A stretch of 11,021 nucleotides of DNA, taken from assembly GCA_905221435.1 (NCBI GenBank), contig CAJNDD010000037.1:1-11021 (forward strand), in the 5' to 3' direction. The notes under the pieces were generated by a model. The model saw only the letters and a list, made by a program, of their open reading frames with translations. It did no database searches and had not been told where the DNA came from. Origin of the DNA: a bacterium (GTDB lineage: Bacteria; Bacillota; Bacilli; Lactobacillales; Streptococcaceae). Shown here one piece after another: positions 7,979 through 11,021 of the stretch. The position numbers were made by a program, and so were the translations under genes. The stretch's first letter is position 1; every line of letters starts with the position of its first letter.

Positions 7979-8011
7979 AAGAAAAAGATGGATACGCCAG
8001 CATTCATCTTT
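7979..8011 (-). terminator. Terminator just upstream of the folate operon promoter
   Basis: On the minus strand AAAGATG (8011-8005) pairs with CATCTTT (7990-7984), with more partial pairing toward the TGGC loop, followed by T-rich TTCTTTTT. It should end a minus-strand transcript arriving from the right. The gene it once served is not visible; the sequence beyond is IS debris. The plus strand also has a T-rich tail (TCTTTT), so it may work both ways. Confidence 0.6.
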
Positions 8012-8196
8012 CTTTTAGGAAAGGAAAAATGGTATCCTAAAGCTGACTCATATCGCTAATCCTAAAATAATCCCCATACATCAAAAAACGAGATATTCCA
8101 TAAGAAAAAGAGTAAATAACAGCTAGTCAATGTCACATTCCAGAACTAAAACATACTTTTGAACCGCTAGTCCTGACAGTTTTATCACTTGAATTG
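8012..8196. other. AT-rich stretch with no recognised gene
   Basis: No frame here gives a recognisable protein on either strand. A short inverted repeat TTTAGGA/TCCTAAA lies at 8014-8020 and 8036-8042. The remainder probably belongs to decayed insertion sequences between the folate operon and the IS30 fragment. I saw no BOX or RUP repeat. Confidence 0.4.
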
Positions 8197-8601
8197 TCAA
8201 ATTAAGTTCATAATTTCACCATAAAGTACTTCATGACGTGTTTTCCCACGATGGCGGAGCTTGCGAATGACACCACGGGCACCATGAGATAGTGAGTTAG
8301 CATCAAAATACCCTCTGTAAATGGCTCTATACATTATTTGATAACTCATAACAGCTTTTCTATATTACCGACCTTCTATTTCTTCAGGAGACCATTGGCA
8401 ATCGAGAAAAAGGTGCTTGACAGTATTGCTTAAATGATAATCTATTTTCCACCCACAGTGTGATTTAGCAATATAGTAAGATTCCTGTGCATGACTTGGA
8501 GAATAGTTTCCTTCTCTTAGATGGCGTTTCCACTCGCGACTAATACTAGACGGATGACGTTGGAGCAACTTAGCAATTTGAGAGAAATTTAGGCCTTGCA
8601 T
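8197..8601 (-). pseudogene. IS30-family transposase fragment (decayed, DDE domain absent)
   Basis: One minus-strand frame of 135 codons reads as the N-terminal third of an IS30-family transposase. GLNFSQIAKLLQRHPSSISR is the helix-turn-helix; it is followed by QWSPEEIEGR, an in-frame TAA at 8367-8365, and then SYQIMYRAIYRGYF, LSHGARGVIRKLRHRGKTRH. The match to IS30 proteins resembles IS1239-like elements. The segment after GKTRH no longer looks like the family and stops at 8199-8197. The first few residues before GLNF and the whole catalytic DDE domain (roughly 200 residues) are missing, so it cannot transpose. The right edge abuts the truncated ISL3 gene. The ATG at 8601 is incidental, not an original start. 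Confidence 0.75.
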
Positions 8602-9006
8602 ACGGTAAATCAGAATACCTTAAGGAAATCATCGCTAAACTGGATTACGAGGCCCCATCTTGTCTTGATTGCGGAAATCAAATGAAGAAATATGACTTCC
8701 AGAAACCGTCTAAGATTCCTTACCTTGAAACGACTGGTATGCCTACTAGAATCCTCCTTAGAAAGCGACGATTCAAGTGCTATCATTGTTCGAAAATGAT
8801 GGTCGCTGAGACTTCTATTGTCAAGAAAAATCACCAAATTCCTCGTATTATCAACCAAAAAATTGCTCAAAAGTTGATTGAAAAGTCTTCTATGACCGAT
8901 ATAGCCCATCAGCTGTCTATTTCAACTTCAACTGTCATTCGCAAGCTCAATGACTTTCACTTTAAACATGATTTTAACCGACTTCCTGAGATTATGTCTT
9001 GGGATG

Positions 9007-9036
9007 TTGAAACAGTCAGGGGAGTGACTGTTTCAA
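9007..9036. repeat. Palindrome 1 at the first frame break of the ISL3 relic
   Basis: TTGAAACAGTC (9007-9017) and GACTGTTTCAA (9026-9036) form a perfect 11-bp stem with an 8-nt loop AGGGGAGT. It lies exactly where the transposase frame shifts, between MSWD and KMSFIAQDF, in place of the residues expected there. Confidence 0.75.
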
Positions 9037-9248
9037 TCGGGAGATGAAGATGAGCTTCATTGCACAAGATTTTGAAAAACTCAATATCATCACTGTTCTT
9101 GAAGGCAGGACACAAACTATCATCCGAAATCACTTTCTTCGCTACGATAGAACCGTTCGCTGTCAGGTGAAAATCATTACTAGGGATATATTTAGGCTTT
9201 ACTATGACTTGGATAAACGACTTCGCTTTCGAATTTCTAAGCTCAGGC

Positions 9249-9273
9249 TAAAACAGTTCAGTGGGCTGTTTTA
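9249..9273. repeat. Palindrome 2 at the second frame break of the ISL3 relic
   Basis: TAAAACAG (9249-9256) and CTGTTTTA (9266-9273) form a perfect 8-bp stem with loop TTCAGTGGG. It lies at the second frame change of the transposase and shares the core AAACAGT, CAGKGG and CTGTTT with the palindrome at 9007-9036. Confidence 0.75.
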
Positions 9274-9822
9274 CTCCAACACTTATGCCGTGCTATGAAT
9301 CGTGTTCGTGTCCAAATCATGAAACAGGTTGAGCGAAAATCCCATGAATACAAGACCATCAAACGTTACTGGAAGCTCATTCAACAAGACAGTCGAAAAC
9401 TAAGTCATAAACGCTTTTATTGACCTACTTTTTACATGCATTTGACGAATAAAGAAATTCTTAACAAGCTCTTAAGGTATTCAGAAGATCTAAAATACCA
9501 CTATAAGCTCTATCAACTCTTGCTTTTTCACTTTCAGAATAAGGAGCCAGACAAATTTTTTGGAATCATTGAGGACAATCTAAAGCAGGTTCGTCCTCTT
9601 TTTCAGACTGTCTTTAAAACCTTTCTCAAGGATAAAGAGAAAATCGTCAACGCCCTTCAATTAGCTTATTCCAACGCCAAATTGGAAGCAACTAATAATT
9701 TCATTAAACTCATCAAACGCATTGTCTTTGGTTTTCGAAACTTTGAAAACTTCAAAAAGCGCATTTTCATCGCTCTAAACATCAAAAAAGAAAGGACGAA
9801 ACTCATCCTTTCTAGATCTTAG

Positions 9823-9855
9823 CTGACTTCAACCCACTACAGTTGACAATGAGCC
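9823..9855 (+). mobile_element. Probable right terminal repeat of the ISL3 element
   Basis: Directly after the transposase stop, the sequence read inward on the minus strand from 9855 starts GGCTCATTGTCAACTGTAG. It resembles the GGCTCTT-type inverted repeats of streptococcal ISL3 elements. No matching left repeat is present, because the left part of the element is gone, so target duplications cannot be tested. Confidence 0.5.
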
Positions 9856-9871
9856 AATTAATTAAGAAAAT

Positions 9872-9896
9872 AAAAAAACAAGGCTTAGAAACCTTG
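9872..9896 (-). terminator. Terminator of the tRNA array
   Basis: On the minus strand CAAGGTT/AA(G)CCTTG forms a short stem (9896-9879), followed by TTTTTTT (9878-9872). It lies 13 nt beyond the 3' end of the last tRNA gene and should end the rRNA-tRNA transcript. Confidence 0.7.
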
Positions 9897-9908
9897 ACTT
9901 TTATACTA

Positions 9909-9992
9909 TACCGGCGGCCGGGGTCGAACCGGCACGTCCTTGCGGACACTGGATTTTGAGTCCAGCGCGTCTGCCAATTCCGCCACGCCGGC
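9909..9992 (-). tRNA. tRNA-Leu (CAA)
   Basis: The 84-nt gene has an acceptor stem GCCGGCG/CGCCGGT, a long variable arm as expected for leucine, and anticodon CAA at 9958-9956, which reads UUG. The 3' flank is TAG, so CCA is not encoded. Last gene of the array. Confidence 0.95.
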
Positions 9993-10001
9993 AAATAGTA
10001 A

Positions 10002-10073
10002 CTGGGGTAGCTGGATTCGAACCAACGCATGAGGGAGTCAAAGTCCCTTGCCTTACCGCTTGGCTATACCCCA
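10002..10073 (-). tRNA. tRNA-Gln (UUG)
   Basis: The 72-nt gene has acceptor TGGGGTA/TACCCCA with the weak U1-A72 pair typical of tRNA-Gln. The anticodon TTG is at 10041-10039. CCA is not encoded. Confidence 0.96.
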
Positions 10074-10085
10074 ATAATATAAATA

Positions 10086-10159
10086 GGCGAGTGATGGGGA
10101 TCGAACCCACGCATGCCAGAGCCACAATCTGGTGTGTTAACCACTTCACCACACCCGCC
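10086..10159 (-). tRNA. tRNA-His (GUG)
   Basis: The 74-nt gene has anticodon GTG at 10125-10123. The extra G at position -1 (10159) faces C73, the identity feature of tRNA-His. Acceptor GCGGGTG/CACTCGC. CCA is not encoded. Confidence 0.96.
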
Positions 10160-10172
10160 ATTATCTTATTAA

Positions 10173-10243
10173 CACGGGCAGTAGGAATTGAACCCACACT
10201 GAAGGTTTTGGAGACCTTAGTTCTACCTTTAAACTATGCCCGT
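10173..10243 (-). tRNA. tRNA-Trp (CCA)
   Basis: The 71-nt gene has acceptor ACGGGCA/TGCCCGT with discriminator G, and anticodon CCA at 10211-10209. CCA is not encoded at the 3' end. Confidence 0.96.
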
Positions 10244-10248
10244 AACTA

Positions 10249-10329
10249 TGGAAGGGGAGGGATTCGAACCCCCGAACCCGAAGGAGCGGATTTACAGTCC
10301 GCCGCGTTTAGCCTCTTCGCTACCCTTCC
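10249..10329 (-). tRNA. tRNA-Tyr (GUA)
   Basis: The 81-nt gene has acceptor GGAAGGG/CCCTTCC with discriminator A. Its long variable arm is normal for bacterial tRNA-Tyr, and anticodon GTA is at 10295-10293. Confidence 0.96.
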
Positions 10330-10346
10330 AGATTATATATAAAATA

Positions 10347-10419
10347 TGGCGCGAGACGGAATCGAACCGCCGACACATGGAGCTTCAATCCATTGCTCTA
10401 CCAACTGAGCTACCGAGCC
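10347..10419 (-). tRNA. tRNA-Phe (GAA)
   Basis: The 73-nt gene has anticodon GAA at 10386-10384. The acceptor arms GGCTCGG and TCGCGCC leave a U4-C69 mismatch and a G7-U66 wobble. I believe the same arms occur in other streptococcal tRNA-Phe genes, so this is probably functional. Confidence 0.95.
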
Positions 10420-10422
10420 AAA

Positions 10423-10496
<74 letters not shown>

Positions 10497-10506
10497 TTAA
10501 TATAAA

Positions 10507-10596
10507 AGGAGGATGTGGGATTCGAACCCACGCACGCTTTTACACGCCTGACGGTTTTCAAGACCGTTCCCTTCAGCCGGACTTGGGTAATCCTCC
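10507..10596 (-). tRNA. tRNA-Ser (UGA)
   Basis: The 90-nt gene has a long variable arm (serine type II), acceptor GGAGGAT/ATCCTCC and anticodon TGA at 10560-10558. The base after the acceptor stem is T, unlike the usual serine discriminator G. Confidence 0.95.
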
Positions 10597-10602
10597 AATA
10601 AA

Positions 10603-10674
10603 TAGTCCGTACGGGATTCGAACCCGTGTTACCGCCGTGAAAAGGCGGTGTCTTAACCCCTTGACCAACGGACC
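10603..10674 (-). tRNA. tRNA-Glu (UUC)
   Basis: The 72-nt gene has acceptor GGTCCGT/ACGGACT with a G1-U72 wobble, discriminator A, and anticodon TTC at 10641-10639. tRNA-Glu serves both decoding and, in many bacteria, tetrapyrrole synthesis. Confidence 0.95.
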
Positions 10675-10685
10675 ATATCCACAAA

Positions 10686-10759
<74 letters not shown>

Positions 10760-10793
10760 AAGTTAAAAACTTGGTGTTTGAACAAAGTTCAAA
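10760..10793. other. tRNA-Gly/tRNA-Ile spacer with two small hairpins
   Basis: At 33 nt this is the longest spacer in the array. It holds AAGTT-AAA-AACTT (10760-10772) and TTTGAAC-AAA-GTTCAAA (10777-10793). They may guide RNase processing or be chance AT-rich palindromes. Confidence 0.4.
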
Positions 10794-10863
10794 GCGGGTG
10801 ACGAGAATCGAACTCGCGACAACAGCTTGGAAGGCTGTAGTTTTACCACTAAACTACACCCGC
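10793..10863 (-). tRNA. tRNA-Gly (UCC)
   Basis: The 71-nt gene has acceptor GCGGGTG/CACCCGC, discriminator U and anticodon TCC at 10831-10829. Confidence 0.96.
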
Positions 10864-10868
10864 TAAAA

Positions 10869-10941
10869 TGGGAGTTAACGGGATCGAACCGCTGACCCTC
10901 TGCTTGTAAGGCAGATGCTCTCCCAGCTGAGCTAAACTCCC
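10869..10941 (-). tRNA. tRNA-Val (UAC)
   Basis: The 73-nt gene has acceptor GGGAGTT/AACTCCC, discriminator A and anticodon TAC at 10908-10906. It is the first tRNA after the 5S gene, only a few bases away. Confidence 0.96.
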
Positions 10942-10945
10942 TAGA

Positions 10946-11021
10946 GCTAAGCGACTTCCATATCTCACAGGGGGCAACCCCCAACTACTTCCGGCGTTCT
11001 AGGGCTTAACTACTGTGTTCG
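10946..11021 (-). rRNA. rrf: 5S ribosomal RNA gene, 3' part
   Basis: On the minus strand the window edge enters 5S rRNA at CGAACACAGTAGTTAAGCCC. It continues through the conserved CCGGAAGTAGT and the GGGGGTTGCCCCCTGTGAGA hairpin to GTCGCTTAGC at the 3' end. The first roughly 40 nt lie outside the window. This shows that the tRNA array is the distal part of an rRNA operon. The exact 3' end is uncertain by 2-3 bases. Confidence 0.92.

Larger units (their letters stand above)
8601..9822 (+). pseudogene. ISL3-family transposase relic in three reading frames
   Basis: Three consecutive frames together read as a streptococcal ISL3-family (IS1167/IS1193-like) transposase. Segment 1 starts in frame at about 8601 (YGKSEYLKEIIAKLDYEAP), before the first ATG at 8682. 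It has a CLDC...CYHC zinc-finger pattern, a helix-turn-helix near SMTDIAHQLSISTSTVIRKL, and MSWD, the first catalytic Asp region. Segment 2 (from 9044) has KMSFIAQDFEKLNIITVLEG; the part that should contain the second Asp (LDRFH) is lost. Segment 3 (about 9280-9822) runs AMNRVRVQIMKQ to SNAKLEATNN, which has the catalytic Glu, and ends at TAG. An in-frame TGA at 9421, probably a CGA change, interrupts RFY-PTF. Roughly 28 N-terminal residues are missing. The protein cannot be active. Confidence 0.85.

Noticed and set aside
8610..8909. 99-codon minus-strand frame at the start of the ISL3 relic
   Set aside because: It is antisense to a recognisable ISL3 transposase segment and has no homology of its own.
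9825..9855. Attachment site at the end of tRNA-Leu for an integrative element
   Set aside because: No integrase gene or duplicated tRNA end is present; the sequence is better explained as the ISL3 right terminal repeat.

Overview
The window looks like the chromosome of a mitis-group Streptococcus (S. pneumoniae, S. mitis, S. oralis or a close relative). The evidence is AT-rich low-GC Gram-positive sequence, a CcpA regulator, a pneumococcus-type sul folate operon with a fused FolB-FolK protein, streptococcal IS30 and ISL3 transposase remnants, and a 5S-Val-Gly-Ile-Glu-Ser-fMet-Phe-Tyr-Trp-His-Gln-Leu tRNA array in which no gene encodes CCA. The species is inferred from remembered family sequences, not from a search.

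Layout. Positions 1-186 hold non-coding IS-derived sequence: a hairpin cluster resembling the left end of an IS200-type element, then an IS3/IS150-like terminal repeat that can also form a strong terminator. Positions 213-1604 (minus) encode a HAD phosphatase fused to an all-alpha NTP-pyrophosphatase-like domain. It is divergent from a type I L-asparaginase (1670-2632, plus), and the two promoters overlap. ccpA (2684-3694, minus) converges on the asparaginase gene across a hairpin terminator and has a cre-like operator over its -35 box. A small DUF960-type gene (3903-4220, plus) follows, and a shared terminator separates it from the folate operon.

The folate operon runs on the minus strand from 7926 to 4268 in the order folP, folC, folE, sulD. 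FolE makes dihydroneopterin triphosphate from GTP. SulD (aldolase plus pyrophosphokinase) turns dephosphorylated dihydroneopterin into the activated pterin. FolP joins that to p-aminobenzoate, and FolC adds glutamate. The first three genes abut or overlap; a terminator-like hairpin sits before sulD. The real folP start is the ATG at 7926, not the GTG at 7935.

Positions 8012-9855 are an insertion-sequence graveyard. Unassigned sequence is followed by an IS30-family fragment (minus) that meets a decayed ISL3-family transposase (plus) head to head at about 8601; both lack their N-termini. The ISL3 copy is broken in two places by short palindromes with a shared core, and by a nonsense codon. From 9872 to the right edge lie a terminator, twelve tRNA genes and the 3' part of a 5S rRNA gene, all on the minus strand; this is the distal end of an rRNA operon.

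I found no convincing new multi-gene system. The most unusual items are the paired palindromes inside the ISL3 relic, the head-to-head IS junction, the HAD/NTP-pyrophosphatase fusion, the hairpin inside the folate operon, and a gene order that puts ccpA next to the folate operon.
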